Assembly (NCBI RefSeq): GCF_002163755.1
Contig: NZ_CP015864.1
Location: 1,302,001-1,366,000, forward strand
DNA length: 64,000 nt
From: Vibrio campbellii CAIM 519 = NBRC 15631 = ATCC 25920
GTDB lineage: Bacteria; Pseudomonadota; Gammaproteobacteria; Enterobacterales; Vibrionaceae
Direction: 5' to 3'
Shown here: positions 8,361-17,079 of the stretch, piece by piece
How positions within the stretch are numbered: position 1 is the stretch's first letter
Layout of the letters: each line of letters opens with the position of its first letter
Translations under genes and position numbers: made by a program
Notes under the pieces: generated by a model
Told to the model about the DNA's origin: nothing
Seen by the model: only the letters and a program-made list of their open reading frames with translations
Databases searched by the model: none

Positions 8361-10085
8361 TTATCTTTTGCGCCAAGCTTGTGTGCGATTCTCTAACAAA
8401 TTACCCAAAGTCATCTGAACAATCTTCGCAATTGCGGCAGCCATCATGATCATCACAGCCATCGCTGCTGCTGCGCCAGTTTGACCTGCATCGTCCATAT
8501 TCAGAATCGAGACCGAAGCCGGAATCGTATCGGTTGAGTAAAGGAATACTACCGCAGAAGTGGTGGTCAATGCATTAACAAACAAGTAAGTCGCAATGTC
8601 CAAAATCGCAGGTAAACACACAGGTAATGTCACTTTAAAGAACAACTTGTATTGAGGAAGCTTCACCGATGCCGCCGTGGCTTCAATCTCCGATGGCAAC
8701 TGCTTTAGCGCTGTCAGGGCGGTCATGTGACCCACGGTGTAGTAATGCACTACCGTGTTAATCACCAAGAATGCCATGGTGCCATAAAGCACGTTCAGAG
8801 GATTGTTCGCATCGTTGAAGTAAAAGATGTAACCCAAGCCAAGCACCATACCCGGAACCGCCATTGGCACCACGCTGAGCATTTGCATCACCTGACGAAT
8901 TGGACCAAACGCACGCCCCTTCTCAATGCAGTAAGCACCGACAAAGATAATGGCTGTACCGATCACTGCCGTCCAACCTGCCAGTGTTAGTGAGTTGAAG
9001 AATGGGCTCCAACCGTAAGTGCTCATTTCGGCAAAGTTGTAGTTGTTTAGCGTCAGCGCTTTGTTCCAAGGCCAGAACGTAACTAACGAGCCATACACCG
9101 CCATGCCAAGCACAGCCAACACTGCAATAGAAATGATGCTGCAGTAAACCAAGCAAATGCTGTCGCGCGCTTTGTTGGGTTCAGGCTGATAAGGCACTGA
9201 ACGTGTGTCGAATAAGCTCTTTTGCTTTTTCTGTACCCAGCGGTCTGCGCCGAACGCCATTACCGCAGGAAATAGCAACATAATGCTGGTCACCGCACCC
9301 ATGGCAAAGTTTTGCTGTCCCACAACTTGCTTGAAGATGTCAGTCGCCAGGACGTTGTAGCTTCCACCAATCACTTTCGGCACACCAAAGTCCGTGATAA
9401 CCAGCGTAAAGACCACGATAAGCGTACTGATCAAACCGTATTTCGCCGCAGGTAACGTCACCATAAAGAAGGTTTTGATGGGTGAAGTTTTCAGTGCGCG
9501 GGCTGCTTCATACAAGCGAGCATCAGAAGTGCGCAGCGAAGTGGTTAAGATCATCAATGCATGAGGAAAGGTCCAGAAGATCAAACCCATCGAGATACCA
9601 ATCACGCCATAAATCGAGTTTCCTAACAGCATCTCTTTCGCAATGCCTTGATTACCGAAAAGGAAGATTAAACTGATCGCCGGCAACAACGAAGGCGCAA
9701 GGATTGGCGCAGTACCTAAGATTTGGAACAAACCTTTAAACGGCATGCATGAACGAGTCAGCGCGTAGGCATAACCAAACGCAAGTACACCCACCACCGA
9801 GGTTACAATCACGCCCAAAGTGAAGGTGTTTCCCACCGACACCCACAAGCTTGAAGAGGAAAAGTACGTCGCAAAGTTTGCCAATCCAACAAATTCGCCA
9901 TTGGCATTTTGCACACTCTTGGTCAACATTGCCCAAAGCGGCATTAAGATGAACAGCACCATCATGGTCGACAAACCAGCGAGCAAACCAAACAACACAA
10001 GGGTGTCGCGGCTGACACGTCCGAGTAGGGATTTTGCTTTGTCTTGTGTGGTCAGGCTATTCATCGTCATTGTCTTCGCATCCAT
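8361..10085 (-). CDS. AEP ABC transporter permease, fused two-domain form, 574 aa
   Basis: The inner-membrane permease contains two BPD_transp_1 domains in one chain (about residues 60-300 and 340-565), each with about six helices. The EAA-type cytoplasmic loops are visible in both halves: EAARALKTSPIKTFFMVTLP and EATAASVKLPQYKLFFKVTLP. Such fused permeases belong to the PhnS2-PhnT2-PhnU2 type of 2-aminoethylphosphonate importer. It starts eight bases after the ATPase gene and is followed nine bases later by phnR, a tight operon. No second permease gene is needed. Confidence 0.85.
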   Translation of the reverse strand: MDAKTMTMNSLTTQDKAKSLLGRVSRDTLVLFGLLAGLSTMMVLFILMPLWAMLTKSVQNANGEFVGLANFATYFSSSSLWVSVGNTFTLGVIVTSVVGVLAFGYAYALTRSCMPFKGLFQILGTAPILAPSLLPAISLIFLFGNQGIAKEMLLGNSIYGVIGISMGLIFWTFPHALMILTTSLRTSDARLYEAARALKTSPIKTFFMVTLPAAKYGLISTLIVVFTLVITDFGVPKVIGGSYNVLATDIFKQVVGQQNFAMGAVTSIMLLFPAVMAFGADRWVQKKQKSLFDTRSVPYQPEPNKARDSICLVYCSIISIAVLAVLGMAVYGSLVTFWPWNKALTLNNYNFAEMSTYGWSPFFNSLTLAGWTAVIGTAIIFVGAYCIEKGRAFGPIRQVMQMLSVVPMAVPGMVLGLGYIFYFNDANNPLNVLYGTMAFLVINTVVHYYTVGHMTALTALKQLPSEIEATAASVKLPQYKLFFKVTLPVCLPAILDIATYLFVNALTTTSAVVFLYSTDTIPASVSILNMDDAGQTGAAAAMAVMIMMAAAIAKIVQMTLGNLLENRTQAWRKR

Positions 10086-10093
10086 GTTTACAC

Positions 10094-11200
10094 CTACGCT
10101 GCTAGCGCTTTATCAACCGAGGGCACGGCGTAACCATGCAGCCCTTCTTCAGCAAACTGGATGTAACGTACATCGCCCGCCTTGATATTGAGTTTTTGAA
10201 CCGTTTCCACAGGAACATCCACGACGATGGTTTTCGTTGAGCTGTCGTTTTGCAATACGCAATCAATGCGGAAAAACGCCCCCAGAAACTCGGTTGCGGT
10301 AACTCGCACAGGTAAAGAGTTGGTGTAGTTTTCAACGAACTTGATGCTTTCAGGGCGCACCGCAAGGTCGAAGCGGTCACCACGTTGGATCTTTCGATTG
10401 GTCAAGCTTGGCGCTGACATCAGGGTTTCGGCAATCCGTACTTGGGAGTCCGTTGCGACTGAGGTTTCAATAAAGTTCATGCTGCCGACAAACTCAGCGA
10501 CAAAGCGCGTGGCTGGTTGTTGGTAGATCTCTTGAGGTGTGCCGACTTGCTCAATCACACCATGGTTCATTACCACGATACGATCCGCCATCGACAGCGC
10601 TTCGTCCTGATCGTGCGTAACCATGATGGTGGTGATGCCAAGCTTACGTTGCAGCTTACAAATCTCGTCACGTAAGTGAACACGTACTTTTGCATCCAGC
10701 GCTGACAGCGGCTCATCAAGTAGCAGTAGACCCGGAGACAACGCCAATGCGCGAGCAAGTGCCACACGCTGCTGCTGACCACCAGAAAGTTGGTTAGGGA
10801 ATTTCTCGCCAGAGGTTGGAAGACCAATGGTTTCTAGCCAGTAATCCACCTTCTCTAACGCTTCTTTGGTCGACATTCCTTGGTTCTTCAAACCCACTGC
10901 AATGTTCTCTTGTACAGTTAGGTTCGGAAACAGCGCGTAAGATTGGAATACGATACCGAAATCGCGCTTCTCTGGTGGTAGGAATGTGGTCTCTTGACCG
11001 TTTTGAAAAATCGCACCAGACGTTGGCAAGTCTAAGCCTGCAATGGCACGTAATAGAGTGGTTTTACCGCAGCCAGAAGGACCAAGAAAACAAACAAACT
11101 CGCCCTTTTCAATCGCTAGCGAGATTTTCTTTAATGCAGTGAACTGTCCGAATTGCTTCACTACATTTTCGATATTTAGGTAATGTTGGTTAGTTGACAT
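10094..11200 (-). CDS. phnT: AEP ABC transporter ATP-binding protein, 368 aa
   Basis: An ABC ATPase with a C-terminal TOBE-like domain. Walker A is GPSGCGKTT (about residues 41-49), the signature is LSGGQQQRVALARAL (about 138-152), and Walker B is LLLLDEPLSALD. The H-loop is MVTHDQDEA. The C-terminal 110 residues (FDLAVRPESIKFV onward) are the regulatory TOBE fold found in iron, polyamine and phosphonate importers. Locus context identifies it as the PhnT2-type subunit. GGAG stands nine bases upstream of the ATG, with a TGGTATATACCA palindrome directly beyond it. It heads the operon phnT-permease-phnR-DMT permease. Confidence 0.88.
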   Translation of the reverse strand: MSTNQHYLNIENVVKQFGQFTALKKISLAIEKGEFVCFLGPSGCGKTTLLRAIAGLDLPTSGAIFQNGQETTFLPPEKRDFGIVFQSYALFPNLTVQENIAVGLKNQGMSTKEALEKVDYWLETIGLPTSGEKFPNQLSGGQQQRVALARALALSPGLLLLDEPLSALDAKVRVHLRDEICKLQRKLGITTIMVTHDQDEALSMADRIVVMNHGVIEQVGTPQEIYQQPATRFVAEFVGSMNFIETSVATDSQVRIAETLMSAPSLTNRKIQRGDRFDLAVRPESIKFVENYTNSLPVRVTATEFLGAFFRIDCVLQNDSSTKTIVVDVPVETVQKLNIKAGDVRYIQFAEEGLHGYAVPSVDKALAA

Positions 11201-11215
11201 AACACACGCTCCAAA

Positions 11216-11227
11216 TGGTATATACCA
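11216..11227. promoter_or_regulatory. Predicted PhnR operator before phnT
   Basis: TGGTATATACCA, a perfect palindrome matching the HutC-type GT-N-TA-N-AC consensus, 16 bases upstream of the phnT start. Two related palindromes precede phnS and phnW. Confidence 0.65.
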
Positions 11228-11314
11228 ACTTTAGTTTTGGAGTGTGACGTTCCAATGACAAATTTATAGCCAGAAGATGACAAATAGATGAAGGGCGGTG
11301 AGGTTTGTTTCTAC

Positions 11315-11544
11315 GCTTGCAACCCCCTCCAACTCCCCCTTTTCTCGACATGCTTTGCCAAGCATTTAAATGTGGTTATCAAGGGGGAGAGTTTTCTTTT
11401 TCGTGGTTAGCGTAGTGCCCCCCTTTATGCAGACTATGATGCTTTCACTATCACGAACAACAAGTACAGTTAGTCCCTCCCCTTACCCAGCATGACTGTT
11501 GTAGTCCCCAGAAGTTAAAGCCAAGGGGAGGTTAGGTGGGGTTG
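11315..11544. repeat. Repeat element copy 1 between phnT and phnS
   Basis: A composite element with two arms. The left arm (11315-11391) begins GCTTGCAACCCCCTCC and folds on itself (CTCCCCCTT / AAGGGGGAG). The right arm (11472-11544) contains CCCTCCCCTT paired with AAGGGGAGG and ends GGTGGGGTTG. The outer ends, CAACCCC and GGGGTTG, are inverted repeats. Both arms recur in copy 2 with only a few mismatches, while the middle differs. It has no coding capacity. It resembles a non-autonomous, MITE/BIME-like mobile repeat. Confidence 0.75.
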
Positions 11545-11566
11545 GTTGTTTAACGTTGAGTTAGGT

Positions 11567-11847
11567 GCTTGCAACCCCCTCCAACTCCCCCTTTTCTCAG
11601 CATGATTTGCCAAGCATTTAAGTGTAGTTATCAAGGGGGAGAGCTATTCTTTGCTGCGGTAAGCTCTGCGCTTTCCCGACGTCATTCTGAAGGAGCCTAA
11701 GCGAGTATTCAGAATCTACTCGAAGCGCGTAGTGATGTTGCATTTTGAATTAAATTATCCGCGAATGCAGAACCAGTCCCTCCCCTTTACCAGCATGACT
11801 GTTGTAGTCCCCTAAAGTTGAAGCCAAGGGGAGGTTAGGTGGGGTTG
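11567..11847. repeat. Repeat element copy 2 between phnT and phnS
   Basis: The second copy, in the same orientation. Its left arm is 11567-11643 and its right arm 11775-11847, each a near-identical match to copy 1. The central 131 bases differ and include a separate hairpin (ATTCTGAA 11684-11691 / TTCAGAAT 11708-11715) of a kind often scattered in Vibrio intergenic DNA. No target-site duplication was confirmed. Confidence 0.75.
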
Positions 11848-11880
11848 CTACTTTTAGGCTTTTTACCCTCACCTCTTCTA

Positions 11881-11912
11881 AAAACAAAAAATCCACCTCA
11901 ACCGAGGTGGAT
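11881..11912 (-). terminator. Terminator of phnS
   Basis: Stem ATCCACCTC (11891-11899) / GAGGTGGAT (11904-11912) with a 4-base loop. On the minus strand it is followed by TTTTTTG TTTTT. It separates phnS from the phnT operon, so the binding protein is transcribed independently. Confidence 0.85.
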
Positions 11913-11939
11913 TCCACATTCAACTCAAAGCAAATTCAA

Positions 11940-12950
11940 TTAAGACTTTGGCTCTGATTTCGCGTCAAACTTCTCAGACCAAGCCGCTAGGATCTCTGCA
12001 CGCTTGCTACCCATTTGCGCGAAGTCCATCTTCGCCATGTTCTCTTGAACATTCGGGAAGTTAGACACGGTCGCTTTCACTTCTTTATGTGCAACCACTG
12101 GGTACATTTCTACGTAAAGCTCGTTTGCTGCTTTAGAGATTGACCAGTCGACAACGCGCTTCGCTGCATCCGATTCTTTTACTAGGCCAACGGCTTCTGA
12201 TTCCCAGCCGATGCCTTTTGGTGTGATAACCGCTAGTGGTGCGCCTTGCGTTTTCAACTTCGCGCCGCGGCTTGCCATCGAAATTCCGATAGCCACTTCA
12301 CCCATGCCAGCTTGAACACATGGTTTAGAGCCAGAGTGGGTGTAGTGTGCAATGTTCTTGTCTAAGTCACGCATGTAGTTCCATGCCTGATCTTCACCCA
12401 TGTTTTGTAGCCAAGCAGAAACCTGCATATAGCCAGTGCCTGAAGACGCTGGATTAGGCATTGCAATGTGGCCTTTGTAAACTGGCTTCGTTAGGTCTTC
12501 CCAAGACGTTGGTTTCGGCAGGTTAAGTTGTTTCGCTACCGCTTCGTTGAAACAAACTGCGTTAAAGAAGGCATCGTTACCAAACCAAGCTTGGTTTGAT
12601 TGAGGGTCGTTTAGGCTCGCGTGCAGCTCTTCCAAACCTTTTGGTGTGTAAGGCTTAAGAAGACCTTCATCTTTAAGCAGTGCCATTGACGAGCCAGCCA
12701 GACCCCAAACCACTTCCGCTTGAGGGTTGTTCTTTTCTGCCAGCAATTTCGCCGTCATGATACCGGTTGAATCGCGAACCCACTTAATCTTGATATCTGG
12801 GTTATCTTTCTCAAACGCAGACTTGTATTTCGCAAGAATGTCAGTTTCGAAAGCGGTGTAAACCGTGACTTCCTGTGCTGCCATTGCATTCGTAGCTAGC
12901 AGAGAGACAAGTGCAGCCAGCGATCCTTTCATCAAACGGTTTTTCATCAT
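11940..12950 (-). CDS. phnS: AEP ABC transporter substrate-binding protein, 336 aa
   Basis: A periplasmic binding protein of the iron/thiamine-like class II fold. The signal peptide is MMKNRLMKGSLAALVSLLATNAMA, with cleavage before AQEVTVYTAFE. Later blocks include ERDSTG-type hinge sequence (KWVRDSTGIMTAKLLAEKNN), AMPNPASSGTGY and VGLVKESDAA. By context it is the PhnS2-type receptor for 2-aminoethylphosphonate. GGAG stands upstream; the ATG at 12950 or the adjacent one at 12947 may be used, the latter being better spaced. It is monocistronic, closed by its own terminator, and divergent from phnW. Confidence 0.87.
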   Translation of the reverse strand: MMKNRLMKGSLAALVSLLATNAMAAQEVTVYTAFETDILAKYKSAFEKDNPDIKIKWVRDSTGIMTAKLLAEKNNPQAEVVWGLAGSSMALLKDEGLLKPYTPKGLEELHASLNDPQSNQAWFGNDAFFNAVCFNEAVAKQLNLPKPTSWEDLTKPVYKGHIAMPNPASSGTGYMQVSAWLQNMGEDQAWNYMRDLDKNIAHYTHSGSKPCVQAGMGEVAIGISMASRGAKLKTQGAPLAVITPKGIGWESEAVGLVKESDAAKRVVDWSISKAANELYVEMYPVVAHKEVKATVSNFPNVQENMAKMDFAQMGSKRAEILAAWSEKFDAKSEPKS

Positions 12951-12981
12951 TTTCTCCAGTTAATTTAGCTAAGTTTTCATT

Positions 12982-12993
12982 TGGTCTGTACCA
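12982..12993. promoter_or_regulatory. Predicted PhnR operator before phnS
   Basis: TGGTCTGTACCA, 31 bases upstream of the phnS start. The half-sites TGGT/ACCA match the phnT and phnW sites; the central TA is replaced by TG. Confidence 0.55.
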
Positions 12994-13177
12994 GTTGACG
13001 ATATACACCCTACTGAGACTTTGTGACGAAATCATGACCATTAAATGGCACTTTTACGAAAATTTGCGATGAATAATCGTTCAATTGATCCGCCATTTTC
13101 TAGATATTAAAGTTTTATGAAATTGGAGATTCGCCTATTTACTGCCCTTTTCTTCCTCGCTAGAGTGAACCCAAAAT

Positions 13178-13191
13178 TTGGTGTAGACCAA
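13178..13191. promoter_or_regulatory. Predicted PhnR operator before phnW
   Basis: TTGGTGTAGACCAA, with five-base half-sites and a GT-G-TA-G-AC core, 25 bases upstream of the chosen phnW start. Confidence 0.65.
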
Positions 13192-13216
13192 TTAACCAAT
13201 TCTGATGGAAATCGAG

Positions 13217-14320
13217 ATGAAAAACGAATACCTACTACTGACTCCAGGTCCTCTATCTACTTCTGAAACAGTACGTGAAGCCATGCTAAAAGACTGGTGT
13301 ACTTGGGATGATGAATACAACAAAGACATTGTAGAAGTAATCCGCACTAAGCTTGTAAAACTGGCAACTCAACAAGACGGCTACACCAGCGTACTAATGC
13401 AAGGTAGCGGCACCGCATCAGTAGAAGCGACGATTGGCAGCGCCATTGGCAAAGATGGAAAATTGTTGGTTATCGACAACGGTGCGTACGGTGCACGTAT
13501 CGCTCAGATCGCTGATTACCTAAATATTCCATGCCATGTAGTTTCCCCAGGCGAAACATCACAGCCACACTTGAACGAGGTGGAAACTGCATTGGCATCG
13601 GATCCTACTATCACCCACGTCGCGATTGTCCATTGTGAAACAACTACTGGTATGCTGAATCCAATTGAGGCATTTGCCTCAGCTGCAAAAGCGCACGGTA
13701 AAGTGGTGATTCTCGATGCTATGTCGAGCTTTGGTGGCATCCCTATCGATATTGCAGAATTAGGCATCGATTTTATGATCAGCTCTGCAAACAAATGTAT
13801 TCAAGGCGTGCCGGGCTTTGGCTTTGTGATTGCGAAACAAACTGAGCTAGAAAAGTGCCAAGGTCAGGCTCGTTCTTTGAGCCTTGACCTTTACGACCAA
13901 TGGCATTGCATGGAAGTGAACCACGGCAAATGGCGTTTCACGTCTCCAACGCACACGGTTCGCGCTTTCTATCAAGCATTGTTAGAACTGGAACATGAAG
14001 GCGGCATTGAAGCTCGTCATAACCGCTACCAAACTAACCAGAAAACACTGGTTGCAGGTATGCGCTCTTTGGGTTTCGAACCGCTACTGAGTGATGACCT
14101 TCACTCGCCAATCATCACCTCTTTCTACTCTCCAACTCACAGTGATTACCAGTTCAAAGCGTTCTACAAGCGTTTGAAAGAGCAAGGTTTTGTGATTTAT
14201 CCGGGTAAGGTATCGAACGCAGATTGTTTCCGTATCGGCAACATTGGCGAAGTTTACCCAGCAGATATCGAGCGCTTAATCAGTGCGATTGAAAAAGCCA
14301 TGTACTGGCAAGTTGCGTAA
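13217..14320 (+). CDS. phnW: 2-aminoethylphosphonate--pyruvate transaminase, 367 aa
   Basis: A PLP enzyme that moves the amino group of AEP to pyruvate, giving phosphonoacetaldehyde and alanine. The N-terminal block LLLTPGPLSTSETVREAML is characteristic. DAMSSFGG holds the PLP-pyridine aspartate, and SSANKCIQGVPGFGF holds the Schiff-base lysine (about residue 194). The ATG at 13217 is preferred to the in-frame ATG at 13205 because GGAAATCGAG precedes it and 367 residues is the usual PhnW length. It is first in the plus-strand operon phnW-pbfA-phnX, with a predicted PhnR operator just upstream. Confidence 0.92.
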   Translation: MKNEYLLLTPGPLSTSETVREAMLKDWCTWDDEYNKDIVEVIRTKLVKLATQQDGYTSVLMQGSGTASVEATIGSAIGKDGKLLVIDNGAYGARIAQIADYLNIPCHVVSPGETSQPHLNEVETALASDPTITHVAIVHCETTTGMLNPIEAFASAAKAHGKVVILDAMSSFGGIPIDIAELGIDFMISSANKCIQGVPGFGFVIAKQTELEKCQGQARSLSLDLYDQWHCMEVNHGKWRFTSPTHTVRAFYQALLELEHEGGIEARHNRYQTNQKTLVAGMRSLGFEPLLSDDLHSPIITSFYSPTHSDYQFKAFYKRLKEQGFVIYPGKVSNADCFRIGNIGEVYPADIERLISAIEKAMYWQVA

Positions 14321-14346
14321 AGCAGCCTTCTGATTGAGAGAGCGTT

Positions 14347-15726
14347 ATGACTCAGAATATCAAACCGACTCATTTCCGCAGCGAAGGCGATGTCAACACG
14401 ACACCAGCGCGCCAAGCTTGGAATGCATCGATGGACGACGAACGCACGCAAGCTTTGTTGAAGCGTGATTCGGAGGTCTTTCTTCATCAAGCCATGTCAA
14501 CGCCTTGCTTAGATACCTTGGAAGCAGCAGAAGGCATCTACATCCAAGATGCTACCGGCAAAAAGTACATGGATTTCCATGGCAATAACGTCCACCAGTT
14601 GGGCTATGGTCATCCGCATGTGATTAAACGTGTGCAAGAGCAAATTGCCAAACTGCCGTTTTCACCACGTCGTTTTACCAACGAGACCGCGATTAAATGT
14701 GCCGAAAAACTCACCCAAATCTGTGGCGGCGAATTGAACCGCGTGTTATTTGCTCCGGGTGGCACATCTGCGGTTGGCATGGCACTTAAACTAGCGCGCC
14801 ACATCACGGGCAACTACAAGGTGGTGTCTCTGTGGGATTCCTTTCACGGCGCATCGTTGGATGCCATCTCAGTGGGCGGCGAAGCGTGTTTCCGCCAAGG
14901 GATGGGACCATTAATGGCAGGCGTTGAGCGCATTCCACCAGCCGTATCTTACCGAGGCGCTTTTCCAGTCGCGGACGGCAGCGACGTACATTACGCCGAC
15001 TACCTTGAATACGTGATTGAGAAAGAAGGCGGCGTGGGCGCGTTTATCGCAGAAGCGGTTCGTAATACCGACGTACAAGTGCCGAGCAAAGCCTACTGGA
15101 AACGCATCCGTGAAATCTGTGACAAACACAATGTCATGCTGATCATCGACGACATCCCGAATGGCATGGGTCGCAGCGGTGAATGGTTTACCTACCAAGC
15201 CTACGACATCGAGCCAGATATGCTCTGCATCGGTAAAGGCTTGGGCGGAGGCTTAGTGCCTATCGCAGCAATGGTAACCAAAGACAAATACAACACCGCC
15301 GAGCAAATCTCAATGGGTCATTACACTCATGAGAAAAGCCCTATCGGTTGTGCTGCCGCGCTGGCAACCATGGAAGCCATTGAGCAAGACGGCTTGCTAG
15401 ATAAAGCCAAAGCCGACAGTCAGTTCATGCGTGAAAAGCTGCTAGAGATGAAAGCCAAATACCCAGTGATTGGTGATGTTCGTAGCATCGGCATGTTATG
15501 GGGCATTGAGTTGGTCACTGACCACGAAAGCAAAGCACGCGCGTATGACGAAGCGGAAGCTGTGCTGTACCAATGCCTCAACAATGGTGTGAGCTTCAAG
15601 GTGTCGCAAGGCAATGTGATTCAACTCAGCCCACCGCTGATCATCACTCGCGAACAACTGACTGAAGCGTTGGCGATCTTCGAAGAAGCGATCGCCAAAG
15701 TGTGTAAAGACTTTAACTACTTCTAA
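14347..15726 (+). CDS. pbfA: Class-III PLP enzyme, probable (R)-1-hydroxy-2-AEP ammonia-lyase, 459 aa
   Basis: The fold is that of class III aminotransferases: YMDFHGNNVHQLGYGHPHV near residue 85, APGGTSAVGMALKLAR for phosphate binding, IIDDIPNGMGRSGEWF for the ring aspartate, and CIGKGLGGGLVPIAA with the PLP lysine. True transaminases usually read DE-x-Q-TG at the aspartate site; here it is DDIPNG. A gene of this type between phnW and phnX in vibrios encodes PbfA. That enzyme eliminates ammonia from (R)-1-hydroxy-2-aminoethylphosphonate to give phosphonoacetaldehyde, the PhnX substrate. The assignment is by context and resemblance; a second AEP transaminase is the alternative. It starts 26 bases after phnW with GAGAGAG upstream. 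Confidence 0.82.
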   Translation: MTQNIKPTHFRSEGDVNTTPARQAWNASMDDERTQALLKRDSEVFLHQAMSTPCLDTLEAAEGIYIQDATGKKYMDFHGNNVHQLGYGHPHVIKRVQEQIAKLPFSPRRFTNETAIKCAEKLTQICGGELNRVLFAPGGTSAVGMALKLARHITGNYKVVSLWDSFHGASLDAISVGGEACFRQGMGPLMAGVERIPPAVSYRGAFPVADGSDVHYADYLEYVIEKEGGVGAFIAEAVRNTDVQVPSKAYWKRIREICDKHNVMLIIDDIPNGMGRSGEWFTYQAYDIEPDMLCIGKGLGGGLVPIAAMVTKDKYNTAEQISMGHYTHEKSPIGCAAALATMEAIEQDGLLDKAKADSQFMREKLLEMKAKYPVIGDVRSIGMLWGIELVTDHESKARAYDEAEAVLYQCLNNGVSFKVSQGNVIQLSPPLIITREQLTEALAIFEEAIAKVCKDFNYF

Positions 15727-15806
15727 CCTCAACAAAAACCAATTTATCCTGAGCGTAGTTCCGACGTGTAGGCAAGCGCTCTGGCAAGCAAGAAAAAGGA
15801 TTGAAC

Positions 15807-16622
15807 ATGAGCAACTCACCAATTCAAGCAGTGATCTTTGACTGGGCTGGCACTATCGTTGATTTCGGCTCTTTTGCGCCAACCAGCATCTTTGTGGAAG
15901 CGTTCAAACAAGGCTTTGATTTCGAAATCGGCCTTGAAGAAGCGCGCGAACCAATGGGGCTTGGTAAGTGGGATCACATCCAAGCTGTGGGTCACATCCC
16001 TGCGGTTGATAAGCGTTGGAATGAGAAGTTTGGTCGCTCAATGACCAGCGAAGACATCGACGCTATCTACGCAGCATTCATGCCTCTGCAAAAAGCAAAA
16101 GTGGCAGACCATGCAGACCCAATCCTTAATGCGATTGAAGTTGTGAACGGTCTGAAAGACAAAGGCATCAAGATCGGTTCTTGTTCTGGTTACCCTCGCG
16201 AAGTGATGGACGTACTGATTCCAGTGGCAGCGGATTACGGTTACAAGCCAGATTACGTAGTAGCAACGGATGACCTACCGCAAGGTGGTCGCCCTGCACC
16301 ATTTATGGCACTGAAGAATGTGATTGAGCTGAATGTAACTGACGTTAATGCGTGCATCAAAGTGGATGACGCAGCACCAGGCATCGATGAAGGTCACAAC
16401 GCTGGTATGTGGACCGTTGGCTTGCTGCTGTCTGGTAACGAAGCAGGTCTGACGTTTGAAGAATACCAAGCCGCAGACGAAGCTACGCTCAATGCCGCTC
16501 GTGAAAAAGCGCGTGCAAAATTGCTCAAGAGCTCGCCGCACTACCTTATCGACACCATTGCTGACTTCCCAGAAGTGGTTGCAGATATCGAACGTCGCCT
16601 AACGGCAGGTGAGCGACCGTAG
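15807..16622 (+). CDS. phnX: Phosphonoacetaldehyde hydrolase, 271 aa
   Basis: A HAD-superfamily enzyme that splits the C-P bond of phosphonoacetaldehyde to acetaldehyde and phosphate. The nucleophile motif is DWAGT (about residues 10-14). The cap carries the Schiff-base lysine (about residue 50) near EPMGLGKWDHI. Later motifs are GSCSGYPREVMD (motif II) and KVDDAAPGIDEGHNAGMW (motif IV). The ATG at 15807 follows AAAAAGGA at good spacing; an in-frame TTG two codons earlier is less likely. It is the last gene of the phnW operon, with a strong terminator 30 bases beyond the stop. Confidence 0.92.
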   Translation: MSNSPIQAVIFDWAGTIVDFGSFAPTSIFVEAFKQGFDFEIGLEEAREPMGLGKWDHIQAVGHIPAVDKRWNEKFGRSMTSEDIDAIYAAFMPLQKAKVADHADPILNAIEVVNGLKDKGIKIGSCSGYPREVMDVLIPVAADYGYKPDYVVATDDLPQGGRPAPFMALKNVIELNVTDVNACIKVDDAAPGIDEGHNAGMWTVGLLLSGNEAGLTFEEYQAADEATLNAAREKARAKLLKSSPHYLIDTIADFPEVVADIERRLTAGERP

Positions 16623-16648
16623 TCTTCATCTTCCACCAATAAATGAAA

Positions 16649-16682
16649 CAAACGCCCCTCACGTGAGGGGCGTTTTTCTTTT
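16649..16682. terminator. Bidirectional terminator between phnX and the inhibitor gene
   Basis: A perfect palindrome with arms AACGCCCCTC / GAGGGGCGTT (16651-16674), followed by TTTCTTTTT on the plus strand. Confidence 0.9.
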
Positions 16683-16707
16683 TGGCACTATCTTAAGGAG
16701 GTTTGGC

Positions 16708-17070
16708 TTATTGAAGCGTACTTCCGTTAGATAGCAGCTTTCTTGTCGGCTCTTGCTCGGTGTATTCGACCGCATCGTGATCCGCGAGCTTATCGACTTC
16801 CGCCTGTTCACCCACCACAACCAACACTTGTTGTTTCACCAGAGCGTCGACCACTTCAATGTTGTGCTGACGAAGAAGCGCTCTCACTTCGCTCTCTTTC
16901 CCTTCATGATACTTAACAAAGTAACGTGCAGGTTGCTGCTCGGCTTGATCTTGGCGTTCATCCACGAGAGGAAATCCTTGATTGTTTGCCAAGCTGCTGG
17001 AGCTCAGTCCGATTGCCAATAGTGCGGTAGCGCCTACCACAGACAAATAAAGTAAGGTCAACTTCTTCAT
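16708..17070 (-). CDS. Exported stand-alone I9/propeptide-like inhibitor, 120 aa
   Basis: After an N-terminal signal segment (MKKLTLLYLSVVGATALLAIGL) comes a single domain of about 65 residues: RYFVKYHEGKE, LLRQHNIEVVDAL, VEYTEQEPTRKLLS. This matches the propeptide of the neighbouring subtilase (KYIVKFKEDTS, LKARKVEKLG, VEYVEIDPPRYLLS) in order and spacing. The domain is the inhibitor I9 fold. The start at 17070 has GGAG five bases upstream and lies nine bases past the protease stop, so the two are translated from one mRNA. The inferred role is a periplasmic inhibitor or folding helper that guards the cell against the protease before secretion. Confidence 0.72.
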   Translation of the reverse strand: MKKLTLLYLSVVGATALLAIGLSSSSLANNQGFPLVDERQDQAEQQPARYFVKYHEGKESEVRALLRQHNIEVVDALVKQQVLVVVGEQAEVDKLADHDAVEYTEQEPTRKLLSNGSTLQ

Positions 17071-17079
17071 AGTCACTCC

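Noticed and set aside
11201..11939. Possible broken gene in the phnT-phnS gap
   Set aside because: No ORF of useful length on either strand; the region is fully explained by the paired repeat elements and a terminator.
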